Part shown: positions 42,076-55,968 of the stretch, piece by piece
Numbering within the stretch: the first letter of the stretch is position 1
How the letters are laid out: every line of letters begins with the position of its first letter
DNA from: Apostichopus japonicus
Taxonomy: Eukaryota; Echinodermata; Holothuroidea; Aspidochirotida; Stichopodidae
DNA length: 64,000 bases
Reading direction: 5' to 3'
Assembly: GCF_037975245.1 (NCBI RefSeq)
Contig: NC_092563.1
Coordinates: 24,332,960 to 24,396,959 of the forward strand
Made by a program: the position numbers and the translations under genes
Notes under the pieces: generated by a model
What the model was told of the DNA's origin: nothing
Databases searched by the model: none
The model's input: the letters and a program-made list of their open reading frames with translations, nothing else

Positions 42076-42480
42076 TCAAAATATAACAAAAGAAATGCAG
42101 AAGAGGGAAATGTGGTAATTTCTCAGATAGATATTTCCTAATTTTCTTATGAAAGATGTAATAGTGCTATAATGTTTAATATCCTGTGACGATGATTTCC
42201 AAGAAGAATTTCCACAAATTCTCAAACAATGATTTGCAGGTTTAGTTCTAAAACGAGAGGTGTGAAGGTTATCAGCCGACATAGTGTTATACTTGTGGAT
42301 TTCAGAATTGTTAGCAAAGAAATTTGCTGGGAGCAGATTATGAAAAATGTGGTAAGCTGCAAAGGTAGCTAAATTGACATTCATTTCATTAACAAACTTG
42401 AGCAAGTTCAGAGAAAAAAACAGAACAAATATTGTGGCTTCTGAAAAATATACATAATCAAAAGTCAATTTGGCAGACAA
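42076..42480 (-). mobile_element. LINE relic, unit 2
   Basis: Frame open as in unit 1, with SWKSSSQD where unit 1 has SWNSSSQD. Confidence 0.75.
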
Positions 42481-42672
42481 CCCAGCCTGCTTTTATTGAC
42501 AAGTGAAGCATACTAAATGCTAGTATTACCTGTTATCGTCCATTGATTGAAAACTTCACATGATAATCTCGTTACCGTATACACAGAAACACTTAAATAG
42601 CACAATTAATACTTCTATAGGTTAACATGGGTATCTAGAGAGAATATATGATGAATATTGATATGTTCTTAC

Positions 42673-42924
42673 TAGTTTCTATGGTCACTGTGAAGGAGCA
42701 AGTATTCTGATTTGACGAAGCATCGGTGCATGTATATGTGACAAGCATCATCCCAACAGAAAAGAAAAACGGCGAGGTGGCTGATTGCATAGAAATTCGA
42801 CCAGTTCCTGACAGATCAAAACAAGTAGGCTCTATCCAGGAGACTTCAGTACCAGCTGTTCCAAGCTCTACGGTTTGTCTAATATCATTTGGTAGGTTAG
42901 TACATTCAGGTGGTGTTGTGTCCA
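42673..42924 (-). CDS. HYR exon F, unit 2
   Basis: Copy 2; protein equals F1 (RQT). Confidence 0.92.
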
Positions 42925-43406
42925 CTGTCAATCAAGATACGAATAGAGTATGACAAGATGAAAGAAATTAAGCTGTCAAAAAACATAAAGGGGGTCAGCA
43001 GGAACAACAAAGAATACCTTCAGCAATAAATGCAAAATGTAACAAGAACAGAGGAATTTAAGGATTTGATTTCATTAATAGAAACAACATGGTTATCAGA
43101 TATAAACTACAGTACTAACATTATACATGAGAGCCACAATTAAGGGAGATGACAGTCTTGATCATATTATTAGCTCACGAGACACAAGCTGAGCAAAATA
43201 GTGCTTGATTAACCAAACTATCGCTATTTGTTTTCCTCCACAAGTATGTTGAAAGTTAGCAAATACACAATTTTCTTACCTCATATGTAAATGATAACCA
43301 CCTCAGTTGGACTGAAAAGCTATTCAGCCAAAGTTGATCTTCAGTTACAACTCTCAGATGCAAATAAAATAGTTTGAAAAGCTGCTCTATAATATGAAAC
43401 TGTTAC

Positions 43407-43661
43407 CTTCAAAAACTGTGACACTAAAGACACACATTTCACTGTTCCCTGAGGCATCAGTACAAGTGTATATAACTTCTGTCTGTCCCACAGTAAAGAA
43501 TGAGCCTGGAGGGAACGTCCTATCTGTTACAGTTGCTGTTTGAGATATATCATTACAGGTTGGTTCTTGCCAGCTGACTTGAGTCCCAGCTGCCATACCA
43601 ACTTCTACTTGTCCAACAGGGCCCATTGGAACATTCTCACACATCGGTGCCGTTCTATCGA
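43407..43661 (-). CDS. HYR exon A, unit 3
   Basis: Copy 3; protein equals A2. Confidence 0.92.
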
Positions 43662-44031
43662 CTGAAGGGAAAATGAAGTCAGTCAGTGCAGTCAAAGGTT
43701 GTACAGTGTCGTTCAGATGTCTATTAAGTTTTGCCAAATCATGATTTAGTCCCCACAGGCACATTGGCTGAAGATTCAGCTCCACATAAGGATCCTTTAG
43801 CTCTTGAGATCTGTCCACAAATAAACCATTTCCGCTGAAACTTATATGATAAGGAAATCTCTTCAATATAAATTGCAAGATACTTCATCAAAATGATGTC
43901 AACTCTTCACTGCTGTGTTTATAGGTTGTGAAACCAGATGGAAGAGAGAGATTTCTATAAGAAATAGCAATTACTTTCAAGTTAATTCAAATTAAACTAG
44001 ATATTTCTGTAACTTAGACAATATTAATTAC

Positions 44032-44283
44032 CAGCAGTTACAGTGACTGTGAAGGAACACATTCCACTGTTCATTGCCTGATCTGTACAGGTGTAGGTCA
44101 CAACTGTCATTCCCACCGAGAAAAATGAAAAGGGGGCATTTGATCTCATTGTCACCGTTGCTGTTCCCGAAAGGTCGTCACATGTTGGTTCTTGCCAGTT
44201 TACAATGGCTCCAGGAACACCCAACTCAACTAACTCAACTACACCAGTTGGAAGATTCACACATGTAGGATCAGTTGTGTCCT
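44032..44283 (-). CDS. HYR exon B, unit 3
   Basis: Copy 3; protein equals B2. Confidence 0.92.
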
Positions 44284-44786
44284 CTGGGAAGGAAAAATAG
44301 CAAGCAGTCTTAAAGTAGATTATTTCAAAGCGGGAAATAACAAAAGAATCATATAGGAGGTGAATGAAGTATTAAATCAAGTTGGTATCAAAGAAACAAA
44401 AGTTATCAAGAATATGAGTGACAAAATAGTTTGTTCAATATAGACAACCAAAGTGACATCAAGGAATAATTCTGAGGTTTTCAGTCACTTACAAACTCTG
44501 GTATAATAGACTTGAAACCAAAGAGATCAGATCATAAAGAAAAAATCATGACTCATAAACAAACAAACCAAACACCATTTACGTTACCCATTATTTTTTA
44601 CTTCTTCTGCCATTTTATCACAAATCAGGGACACCAAGATCAATTACATTACCCACAAACATACAGTGAAGATTAGAGTTTGAATCAATAAATGATCTTT
44701 CTCATTTCAGCATACACACTATGATCATTTATGTGACATGTTTCACCACTGAGTCAATCAATATCAAGTCTGGAAACCACCATTAC

Positions 44787-45038
44787 CTGTTATTACAGTA
44801 ACTACAAACGGACATAACTGTGAGTTTCCTGAAGTATCAGTACAAGTGTAAGTCACTGTTGTCATTCCAACTTCAAAGAATGAAGATGGAATATGTGTTC
44901 GCTCAGTCACAAATGCTGTTCCAGATTGATCTTCACATGTTAGTTCTACCCAGTCTACTAATGTGCCCGTCACTCCAAGTTCTACTACCTCCAAGACTCC
45001 TTGAGGAACATTTGCGCAAGTCGGTGGTGTTGTATCAA
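44787..45038 (-). CDS. HYR exon C, unit 3 (subtype I)
   Basis: Copy 3; last copy of subtype I (VLEVVE, THIPS). Confidence 0.92.
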
Positions 45039-45470
45039 CTGTGAAAGAAAGGGTAAATCATTTTCAAGTCACATATTCAGAGATATGGGTTTTACTTATA
45101 GGGCAAAGACAAGAGACTGGTAGCTATTAAGTTACTATGAGAATGTGTAAACAAACGTCATCGATATGAAAGAATCAAAGCTCATCAATGAAGAACCATC
45201 AATTGATTTTGGTACAATACCTACAAGGAACCAGGATCCTTTGACCTACTAAAATTGCTGCTGTGCAACCACTGAATGAGGACTTTAATTAGTGAAGGAA
45301 TGGATGCAACAATTCTATGGCTGTCTAGTAATTCTCTGTGTACTAATTGATAAGAGAAATGTTTATCCACAATCACCACATGTATATTCTTCTTAACTGT
45401 AAATATTCAATACGGATATATGAACTAAATGTTCACCCAGTTACAACATCATGTACTGAAATATGCTAAC

Positions 45471-45719
45471 CTGTTGTTATGCATACACAAAATATACAAG
45501 TTGCTGAGTTGCCAGTATTATCAGAAAACACATATGTCACAGTAGTTTTTCCAACAGAGAAGAATGACCCTGGGCTATGAGATCTCTCTGTAAGGGATGT
45601 AACTCCAGAGATATCTGTAGCTGTTGGCTCTGTCCACACTGCAATAGTCCCAGTGGTACCAAGCTCAACTTCAAACGGTACATCTTCTGTACATACTACT
45701 ACAGGTGGTGTTGTGTCCA
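45471..45719 (-). CDS. HYR exon D, unit 3
   Basis: Copy 3; protein equals D1. Confidence 0.92.
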
Positions 45720-46035
45720 CTATAATACATAAAAACAACAGTATGAGAGTAAGCCATATTGGAAATTTCTTCAAAACAACCCCATATGGCACTCTGTTAT
45801 TTGAATTAGGAATATGATAGCAACATGGTTAAAGTTGATCTCAACTACTTGAAAAGTTGCAGATAATTTACCCAAGAAATCCTGCCACATGCTACACTAT
45901 GTTGATATTGCTACACATTGAAACAATCTACCTGATTTCATAAATGATACCTCTTAAGCAGCAATCAGTTTCTATATCTGATATTGAATATAAACTCTAT
46001 CTTTTCTAAAAGTCACCCAAAGAAACTTGTTTTAC

Positions 46036-46287
46036 CTGGACTAACAGTTATGGAGAAAGTACATGTTGCAGTGTTTGAGCTGGCATCAGTAAAGATGTAG
46101 TTAACTATGGTAGTTCCCAAAGGAACAGATTCTCCAGGACCAATTGATCTTGACAATAACGTTGCTGTTCCTGAAAAATCAGTGGCTGTTGGTTCCACCC
46201 AGAATGCCACAGCCGAAGTAACTCCCAATTCAACTTGAATAGTTTGCTCAACTGGACACAAACTGATGATTGGAGCAACTGTATCAA
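46036..46287 (-). CDS. HYR exon E, unit 3
   Basis: Copy 3; protein equals E1. Confidence 0.92.
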
Positions 46288-46683
46288 CTGCAAAGAGTAA
46301 CACGATCATAATTTGTATTTTATAGTAGACTGAAGGCATATTATAGAAATGGTTGGTAAAATCTAGACATTCAATATACACTCAACAACTAATCCACCAA
46401 ATTCATGGTGGTTATGCAAAGTTTGCCTTCATCTGTTCAATTTTATTCCACAATTCTGGATGTTCAGACAACTCATATGATACCATGTACTAAGAATTTC
46501 ATTTCAATTATTTGTTTATCATAACGTACAAACATAAAACAAGCATATATTAATTACTACGATGTTTAGGTACATTGTAAAGAAAGTAACCTAAAGAATC
46601 CTTTTTAGGCTTGTCTAGCACGTCACATGCAGTCAAAACAATACAAATGGATAAGGAAATGTATATACTAAGATCATAACAAA

Positions 46684-47088
46684 TCAAAATATAACAAAAG
46701 AAATGCAGAAGAGGGAAATGTGGTAATTTCTCAGATAGATATTTCCTAATTTTCTTATGAAAGATGTAATAGTGCTATAATGTTTAATATCCTGTGACGA
46801 TGAGTTCCAAGAAGAATTTCCACAAATTCTCAAACAATGATTTGCAGGTTTAGTTCTAAAACGAGAGGTGTGAAGGTTATCAGCCGACATAGTGTTATAC
46901 TTGTGGATTTCAGAATTGTTAGCAAAGAAATTTGCTGGGAGCAGATTATGAAAAATGTGGTAAGCTGCAAAGGTAACTAAATTGACATTCATTTCATTAA
47001 CAAACTTGAGCAAGTTCAGAGAAAAAAACAGAACAAATATTGTGGCTTCTGAAAAATATACATAATCAAAAGTCAATTTGGCAGACAA
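46684..47088 (-). mobile_element. LINE relic, unit 3
   Basis: Frame open; NVNLVTF where units 1 and 2 have NVNLATF. Confidence 0.75.
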
Positions 47089-47280
47089 CCCAGCCTGCTT
47101 TTATTGACAAGTGAAGCATACTAAATGCTAGTATTACCTGTTATCGTCCATTGATTGAAAACTTCACATGATAATCTCGTTACCGTATACACAGAAACAC
47201 TTAAATAGCACAATTAATACTTCTATAGGTTAACATGGGTATCTAGAGAGAATATATGATGAATATTGATATGTTCTTAC

Positions 47281-47532
47281 TAGTTTCTATGGTCACTGTG
47301 AAGGAGCAAGTATTCTGATTTGACGAAGCATCGGTGCATGTATATGTGACAAGCATCATCCCAACAGAAAAGAAAAACGGCGAGGTGGCTGATTGCATAG
47401 AAATTCGACCAGTTCCTGACAGATCAAAACAAGTAGGCTCTATCCAGGAGACTTCAGTACCAGCTGTTCCAAGCTCTACGGTTTGTCTAATATCATTTGG
47501 TAGGTTAGTACATTCAGGTGGTGTTGTGTCCA
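47281..47532 (-). CDS. HYR exon F, unit 3
   Basis: Copy 3; protein equals F1 (RQT). Confidence 0.92.
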
Positions 47533-48014
47533 CTGTCAATCAAGATACGAATAGAGTATGACAAGATGAAAGAAATTAAGCTGTCAAAAAACATAAAGGG
47601 GGTCAGCAGGAACAACAAAGAATACCTTCAGCAATAAATGCAAAATGTAACAAGAACAGAGGAATTTAAGGATTTGATTTCATTAATAGAAACAACATGG
47701 TTATCAGATATAAACTACAGTACTAACATTATACATGAGAGCCACAATTAAGGGAGATGACAGTCTTGATCATATTATTAGCTCACGAGACACAAGCTGA
47801 GCAAAATAGTGCTTGATTAACCAAACTATCGCTATTTGTTTTCCTCCACAAGTATGTTGAAAGTTAGCAAATACACAATTTTCTTACCTCATATGTAAAT
47901 GATAACCACCTCAGTTGGACTGAAAAGCTATTCAGCCAAAGTTGATCTTCAGTTACAACTCTCAGATGCAAATAAAATAGTTTGAAAAGCTGCTCTATAA
48001 TATGAAACTGTTAC

Positions 48015-48269
48015 CTTCAAAAACTGTGACACTAAAGACACACATTTCACTGTTCCCTGAGGCATCAGTACAAGTGTATATAACTTCTGTCTGTCCCACA
48101 GTAAAGAATGAGCCTGGAGGGAACGTCCTATCTGTTACAGTTGCTGTTTGAGATATATCATTACAGGTTGGTTCTTGCCAGCTGACTTGAGTCCCAGCTG
48201 CCATACCAACTTCTACTTGTCCAACAGGGCCCATTGGAACATTCTCACACATCGGTGCCGTTCTATCGA
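48015..48269 (-). CDS. HYR exon A, unit 4
   Basis: Copy 4; protein equals A2. Confidence 0.92.
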
Positions 48270-48639
48270 CTGAAGGGAAAATGAAGTCAGTCAGTGCAGT
48301 CAAAGGTTGTACAGTGTCGTTCAGATGTCTATTAAGTTTTGCCAAATCATGATTTAGTCCCCACAGGCACATTGGCTGAAGATTCAGCTCCACATAAGGA
48401 TCCTTTAGCTCTTGAGATCTGTCCACAAATAAACCATTTCCGCTGAAACTTATATGATAAGGAAATCTCTTCAATATAAATTGCAAGATACTTCATCAAA
48501 ATGATGTCAACTCTTCACTGCTGTGTTTATAGGTTGTGAAACCAGATGGAAGAGAGAGATTTCTATAAGAAATAGCAATTACTTTCAAGTTAATTCAAAT
48601 TAAACTAGATATTTCTGTAACTTAGACAATATTAATTAC

Positions 48640-48891
48640 CAGCAGTTACAGTGACTGTGAAGGAACACATTCCACTGTTCATTGCCTGATCTGTACAGGT
48701 GTAGGTCACAACTGTCATTCCCACCGAGAAAAATGAAAAGGGGGCATTTGATCTCATTGTTACCGTTGCTGTTCCCGAAAGGTCGTCACATGTTGGTTCT
48801 TGCCAGTTTACAATGGCTCCAGGAACACCCAACTCAACTAACTCAACTACACCAGTTGGAAGATTCACACATGTAGGATCAGTTGTGTCCT
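48640..48891 (-). CDS. HYR exon B, unit 4
   Basis: Copy 4; protein equals B2, with one silent change. The intron just upstream has 'gaaaaataac' for 'gaaaaatagc', which lengthens the open frame but not the exon. Confidence 0.92.
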
Positions 48892-49405
48892 CTGGGAAGG
48901 AAAAATAACAAGCAGTCATCTTAAAGTAGATTATTTCAAAGCGGTATATAACAAAATAATCATATAGGAGGTGAATGAAGTATTAAATCAAGTTGGTATC
49001 AAAGAAACAAAAGTTATCAAGAATATGAGTGACAAAATAGTTTGTTCAATATAAACAACCAAAGTGACTTTAAGGATTAATTCTGAGTTTTCAATCACTT
49101 ACAAACTCTGGTATAATAGACTTGAAACCAAAGAGATCAGATCATAAAGAAACAGTCATGACTCATAAACAAACAAACAAACAAACAAAACACCTTCTAC
49201 GTTACCCATTGTTTTTTACCTCTACTGCCATTTTCATCACAAATCAGAGACAACAAGATCAATTACATTACCCACAAATATACAGTGAAGATTAAAGTTT
49301 TAATCAATAAATGATCTTTCTCATTTCAGCATACACACTATGATCATTTATGTGACATGTTTCACCACTGAGTCAATCAATATCAAGTCTGGAAACCACC
49401 ATTAC

Positions 49406-49657
49406 CTGTTATTACAGTAACTACAAACGGACATAACTGTGAGTTTCCTGAAGTATCAGTACAAGTGTAAGTCACTGTTGTCATTCCAACTTCAAAGAAT
49501 GAAGATGGAACATGTGTTCGCTCAGTCACAAATGCTGTTCCAGATTGATCTTCACATGTTAGTTCTACCCAGTCTACTAATGTGCCCGTCACTCCAAGTT
49601 CTACTACACCAGATACTCCTTGCGGAACATTTGCGCAAGTTGGTGGTGTTGTATCAA
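49406..49657 (-). CDS. HYR exon C, unit 4 (subtype II)
   Basis: Copy 4 and first of subtype II: VPQGVSGVVE replaces VPQGVLEVVE, and THVPS replaces THIPS. The LTC/YTC pair is kept. Confidence 0.92.
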
Positions 49658-50111
49658 CTGTGAAAGAAAGGGTAAATCATTTTCAAGTCACATATTCAGA
49701 GATATGGGTTTTACTTATAGGGCAAAGACAAGAGACTGGTAGCTATTAAGTGACTATGAGAATGTGTAAACAAACGTCATCGATATGAAAGAATCAAAGC
49801 TCATCAATGAAGAACTACAATTGGTTTTGGTACAATACCTACAAGGAACCAGGATCCTTTGACCTACTAAAATTGCTGCTGTGCAACCACTGAATGAGGA
49901 CTTAAAATAGTGAAGGAATGGATGCAACAATTCTATGGCTGTCTAGTAAATCTCTGTGTATCTAATTCATAAGAGAAATGTTTATCCACAATCATCACAT
50001 GTATATGGTTTCAAATGACCAAATGTAGTCTTCTTAACTGTAAAGATTCAATACGGATATATGAACTAAATGTTCACCCAGTTACAACATCATGTACTGA
50101 AATATGCTAAC

Positions 50112-50360
50112 CTGTTGTTATGCATACACAAAATATACAAGTTGCTGAGTTGCCAGTATTATCAGAAAACACATATGTCACAGTAGTTTTTCCAACAGAG
50201 AAGAATGACCCTGGGCTATGAGATCTCTCTGTAAGGGATGTAACTCCAGAGATATCTGTAGCTGTTGGCTCTGTCCACACTGCAATAGTCCCAGTGGTAC
50301 CAAGCTCAACTTCAAACGGTACATCTTCTGTACATACTACTACAGGTGGTGTTGTGTCCA
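50112..50360 (-). CDS. HYR exon D, unit 4
   Basis: Copy 4; domain residues equal D1. Only the intron read-through upstream differs. Confidence 0.92.
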
Positions 50361-50677
50361 CTATAATACATAAAAACAACAGTATGAAAGTAAGCCATTT
50401 TGGAAATTTCTTCAAAACACCTCCATATGACACTCTGTTATTTGAATTAGGAATATGATAACAACATGGTTAAAGTTGATCTCAACTAATTGAAAAGTTG
50501 CAGATAATTTCCCCAAGAAATACTGCCACATGCTACACTATGTTAATTTTGCGACACATTCGAACAATCTACCATATTGCGTAAATGATACCTCTTAAGC
50601 AGCAATCAGTTTCTATATCTGATATTGAATATAAACTCTATATTTTCTAAAAGTTACCCAAAGAAAACTTGTTTTAC

Positions 50678-50929
50678 CTGGACTAACAGTTATGGAGAAA
50701 GTACATGTTGCAGTGTTTGAGCTGGCATCAGTAAAGATGTAGTTAACTATGGTGGTTCCCAAAGGAACAGATTCTCCAGGACCAATTGATCTTGACAATA
50801 ACGTTGCTGTTCCTGAAAAATCAGTGGCTGTTGGTTCCACCCAGAATGCCACAGCCGAAGTAACTCCCAATTCAACTTGAATAGTTTGCTCAACTGGACA
50901 CAAACTGATGATTGGAGCAACTGTATCAA
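50678..50929 (-). CDS. HYR exon E, unit 4
   Basis: Copy 4; protein equals E1, with a silent change in the TTIVN codons. Confidence 0.92.
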
Positions 50930-51325
50930 CTGCAAAGAGTAACACGATCATAATTTGTATTTTATAGTAGACTGAAGGCATATTATAGAAATGGTTGGTA
51001 AAATCTAGACATTCAATATACACTCAACAACTAATCCACCAAAATCACGGTGGTTATGCAAAGTTTGCCTTCATCTGTTCAATTTCATTCCACAATTCTG
51101 GATGTTCAGACAACTCATATGATACCATGTACTAAGAATTTCATTTCAATTATTTGTTTATCAAAACGTACAAACGTAAAACAAGCATATATTAATTAAT
51201 ACGACGTTTAGGTACATTGTAAAGAAAGTGACCTAAAGAATCCTTTTTAGGCTTGTCTAGCACGTCACATGCAGTCAAAACAATACAAATGGATAAGGAA
51301 ATGTATATACTAAGATCATAACAAA

Positions 51326-51730
51326 TCAAAATATAACAAAAGAAATGCAGAAGAGGGAAATGTGGTAATTTCTCAGATAGATATTTCCTAATTTTCTTAT
51401 GAAAGATGTAATAGTGCTATAATGTTTAATATCCTGTGACGATGAGTTCCAAGAAAAATTTCCACAAATTCTCAAACAATGATTTGCAGTTTTAGTTCTA
51501 AAACGAGAGGTGTGAAGGTTATCAGCCGACATAGTGTTATACTTGTGGATTTCAGAATTGTTAGCAAAGAAATTTGCTGGGAGCAGATTATGAAAAATGT
51601 GGTAAGCTGCAAAGGTAGCTACATTGACATTCATTTCATTAACAAGCTTGAGCAAGTTCAGAGAAAAAAACAGAACAAATATTGTGGCTTCTGAAAAATA
51701 TACATAATCAAAAGTCAATTTGGCAGACAA
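51326..51730 (-). mobile_element. LINE relic, unit 4
   Basis: Frame open; several changes against units 1-3 (LLKLVNE, NVNVATF, RTKTAN, GNFSW). Confidence 0.75.
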
Positions 51731-51922
51731 CCCAGCCTGCTTTTATTGACAAGTGAAGCATACTAAATGCTAGTATTACCTGTTATCGTCCATTGATTGA
51801 AAACTTCACATGATAATCTCGTTACCGTATACACAGAAACACTTAAATAGCACAATTAATACTTCTATAGGTTAACATGGGTATCTAGAGAGAATATATG
51901 ATGAATATTGATATGTTCTTAC

Positions 51923-52174
51923 TAGTTTCTATGGTCACTGTGAAGGAGCAAGTATTCTGATTTGACGAAGCATCGGTGCATGTATATGTGACAAGCATCA
52001 TCCCAACAGAAAAGAAAAACGGCGAGGTGGCTGATTGCATAGAAATTCGACCAGTTCCTGACAGATCAAAACAAGTAGGCTCTATCCAGGAGACTTCAGT
52101 ACCAGCTGTTCCAAGCTCTACGATTTGTCTAATATCATTTGGTAGGTTAGTACATTCAGGTGGTGTTGTGTCCA
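51923..52174 (-). CDS. HYR exon F, unit 4 (subtype II)
   Basis: Copy 4; DIRQIVE replaces DIRQTVE. Confidence 0.92.
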
Positions 52175-52656
52175 CTGTCAATCAAGATACGAATAGAGTA
52201 TGACAAGATGAAAGAAATTAAGCTGTCAAAAAACATAAAGGGGGTCAGCAGGAACAACAAAGAATACCTTCAGCAATAAATGCAAAATGTAACAAGAACA
52301 GAGGAATTTAAGGATTTGATTTCATTAATAGAAACAACATGGTTATCAGATATAAACTACAGTACTAACATTATACATGAGAGCCACAATTAAGGGAGAT
52401 GACAGTCTTGATCATATTATTAGCTCACGAGACACAAGCTGAGCAAAATAGTGCTTGATTAACCAAACTATCGCTATTTATTTTCCTCCACAAGTATGTT
52501 GAAAGTTAGCAAATACACAATTTTCTTACCTCATATGTAAATGATAACCACCTCAGTTGGACTGAAAAGCTACTCAGCCAAAGTTGATCTTCAGTTACAA
52601 CTCTCAGATGCAAATAAAATAGTTTGAAAAGCTGCTCTATAATATGAAACTGTTAC

Positions 52657-52911
52657 CTTCAAAAACTGTGACACTAAAGACACACATTTCACTGTTCCCT
52701 GAGGCATCAGTACAAGTGTATATAACTTCTGTCTGTCCCACAGTAAAGAATGAGCCTGGAGGGAACGTCCTATCTGTTACAGTTGCTGTTTGAGATATAT
52801 CATTACAGGTTGGTTCTTGCCAGCTGACTTGAGTCCCAGCTGCCATACCAACTTCTACTTGTCCAACAGGGCCCATTGGAACATTCTCACACATCGGTGC
52901 CGTTCTATCGA
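52657..52911 (-). CDS. HYR exon A, unit 5
   Basis: Copy 5; protein equals A2. Confidence 0.92.
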
Positions 52912-53281
52912 CTGAAGGGAAAATGAAGTCAGTCAGTGCAGTCAAAGGTTGTACAGTGTCGTTCAGATGTCTATTAAGTTTTGCCAAATCATGATTTAGT
53001 CCCCACAGGCACATTGGCTGAAGATTCAGCTCCACATAATGATCCTTTAGCTCTTGAGATCTGTCCACAAATAAACCATTTCCGCTGAAACTTATATGAT
53101 AAGGAAATCTCTTCAATATAAATTGCAAGATACTTCATCAAAATGATGTCAACTCTTCACTGCTGTGTTTATAGGTTGTGAAACCAGATGGAAGAGAGAG
53201 ATTTCTATAAGAAATAGCAATTACTTTCAAGTTAATTCAAATTAAACTAGATATTTCTGTAACTTAGACAATATTAATTAC

Positions 53282-53533
53282 CAGCAGTTACAGTGACTGT
53301 GAAGGAACACATTCCACTGTTCATTGCCTGATCTGTACAGGTGTAGGTCACAACTGTCATTCCCACCGAGAAAAATGAAAAGGGGGCATTTGATCTCATT
53401 GTCACCGTTGCTGTTCCCGAAAGGTCGTCACATGTTGGTTCTTGCCAGTTTACAATGGCTCCAGGAACACCCAACTCAACTAACTCAACTACACCAGTTG
53501 GAAGATTCACACATGTAGGATCAGTTGTGTCCT
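53282..53533 (-). CDS. HYR exon B, unit 5
   Basis: Copy 5; protein equals B2. Confidence 0.92.
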
Positions 53534-54048
53534 CTGGGAAGGAAAAATAACAAGCAGTCATCTTAAAGTAGATTATTTCAAAGCGGTAAATAACAAAATA
53601 ATCATATAGGAGGTGAATGAAGTATTAAATCAAGTTGGTATCAAAGAAACAAAAGTCATCAAGAATATGAGTGACAAAATAGTTTGTTCAATATAAACAA
53701 CCAAAGTGACTTTAAGGATTAATTCTGAGTTTTTCAATCACTTACAAACTCTGGTATAATAGACTTGAAACCAAAGAGATCAGATCATAAAGAAACAGTC
53801 ATGACTCATAAACAAACAAACAAACAAACAAAACACCTTCTACGTTACCCATTGTTTTTTACCTCTACTGCCATTTTCATCACAAATCAGAGACAACAAG
53901 ATCAATTACATTACCCACAAATATACAGTGAAGATTAAAGTTTTAATCAATAAATGATCTTTCTCATTTCAGCATACACACTATGATCATTTATGTGACA
54001 TGTTTCACCACTGAGTCAATCAATATCAAGTCTGGAAACCACCATTAC

Positions 54049-54300
54049 CTGTTATTACAGTAACTACAAACGGACATAACTGTGAGTTTCCTGAAGTATC
54101 AGTACAAGTGTAAGTCACTGTTGTCATTCCAACTTCAAAGAATGAAGATGGAACATGTGTTCGCTCAGTCACAAATGCTGTTCCAGATTGATCTTCACAT
54201 GTTAGTTCTACCCAGTCTACTAATGTGCCCGTCACTCCAAGTTCTACTACACCAGATACTCCTTGAGGAACATTTGCGCAAGTTGGTGGTGTTGTATCAA
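54049..54300 (-). CDS. HYR exon C, unit 5 (subtype II)
   Basis: Copy 5; protein equals C4. Confidence 0.92.
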
Positions 54301-54754
54301 CTGTGAAAGAAAGGGTAAATCATTTTCAAGTCACATATTCAGAGATATGGGTTTTACATATAGGGCAAAGACAAGAGACTGGTAGCTATTAAGTGACTAT
54401 GAGAATGTGTAAACAAACGTCATCGATATGAAAGAATCAAAGCTCATCAATGAAGAACTACAATTGGTTTTGGTACAATACCTACAAGGAACCAGGATCC
54501 TTTGACCTACTAAAATTGCTGCTGTGCAACCACTGAATGAGGACTTAAATTAGTGAAGGAATGGATGCAACAATTCTATGGCTGTCTAGTAAATCTCTGT
54601 GTATCTAATTCATAAGAGAAATGTTTATCCACAATCATCACATGTATATGGTTTCAAATGACCAAATGTAGTCTTCTTAACTGTAAAGATTCAATACGGA
54701 TATATGAACTAAATGTTCACCCAGTTACAACATCATGTACTGAAATATGCTAAC

Positions 54755-55003
54755 CTGTTGTTATGCATACACAAAATATACAAGTTGCTGAGTTGCCAGT
54801 ATTATCAGAAAACACATATGTCACAGTAGTTTTTCCAACAGAGAAGAATGACCCTGGGCTATGAGATCTCTCTGTAAGGGATGTAACTCCAGAGATATCT
54901 GTAGCTGTTGGCTCTGTCCACACTGCAATAGTCCCAGTGGTACCAAGCTCAACTTCAAACGGTACATCTTCTGTACATACTACTACAGGTGGTGTTGTGT
55001 CCA
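54755..55003 (-). CDS. HYR exon D, unit 5
   Basis: Copy 5; protein equals D1. Confidence 0.92.
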
Positions 55004-55320
55004 CTATAATACATAAAAACAACAGTATGAAAGTAAGCCATTTTGGAAATTTCTTCAAAACACCCCCATATGACACTCTGTTATTTGAATTAGGAATATG
55101 ATAACAACATGGTTAAAGTTGATCTCAACTAATTGAAAAGTTGCAGATAATTTACCCAAGAAATACTGCCACATGCTACACTATGTTAATTTTGCGACAC
55201 ATTCGAACAATCTACCATATTGCGTAAATGATACCTCTTAAGCAGCAATCAGTTTCTATATCTGATATTGAATATAAACTCTATATTTTCTAAAAGTTAC
55301 CCAAAGAAAACTTGTTTTAC

Positions 55321-55572
55321 CTGGACTAACAGTTATGGAGAAAGTACATGTTGCAGTGTTTGAGCTGGCATCAGTAAAGATGTAGTTAACTATGGTGGTT
55401 CCCAAAGGAACAGATTCTCCAGGACCAATTGATCTTGACAATAACGTTGCTGTTCCTGAAAAATCAGTGGCTGTTGGTTCCACCCAGAATGCCACAGCCG
55501 AAGTAACTCCCAATTCAACTTGAATAGTTTGCTCAACTGGACACAAACTGATGATTGGAGCAACTGTATCAA
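55321..55572 (-). CDS. HYR exon E, unit 5
   Basis: Copy 5; protein equals E1. Confidence 0.92.
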
Positions 55573-55968
55573 CTGCAAAGAGTAACACGATCATAATTTG
55601 TATTTTATAGTAGACTGAAGGCATATTATAGAAATGGTTGGTAAAATCTAGACATTCAATATACACTCAACAACTAATCCACCAAAATCACGGTGGTTAT
55701 GCATAGTTTGCCTTCATCTGTTCAATTTCATTCCACAATTCTGGATGTTCAGACAACTCATATGATACCATGTACTAAGAATTTCATTTCATTTATTTGT
55801 TTATCAAAACGTACAAACGTAAAACAAGCATATATTAATTAATACGACGTTTAGGTACATTGTAAAGAAAGTGACCTAAAGAATCCTTTTTAGGCTTGTC
55901 TAGCACGTCACATGCAGTCAAAACAATACAAATGGATAAGGAAATGTATATACTAAGATCATAACAAA

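Larger units (their letters stand above)
38799..43406 (-). repeat. HYR tandem unit 2 (4,608 bp)
   Basis: Near-perfect repeat of unit 3, with only scattered base changes over 4.6 kb, introns included. Of note: one G-to-T change in the LINE relic at about 42196. Confidence 0.94.
43407..48014 (-). repeat. HYR tandem unit 3 (4,608 bp)
   Basis: Exactly the same length as unit 2; scattered single-base changes only. Confidence 0.94.
48015..52656 (-). repeat. HYR tandem unit 4 (4,642 bp, transition to subtype II)
   Basis: Exon A and start of exon B match units 2-3. From about 48.9 kb on, introns carry subtype II differences: longer 'aaac' microsatellite near 49170, changes before exon D, and an insertion near 50005-50035. 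The length gain is from those indels. Confidence 0.93.
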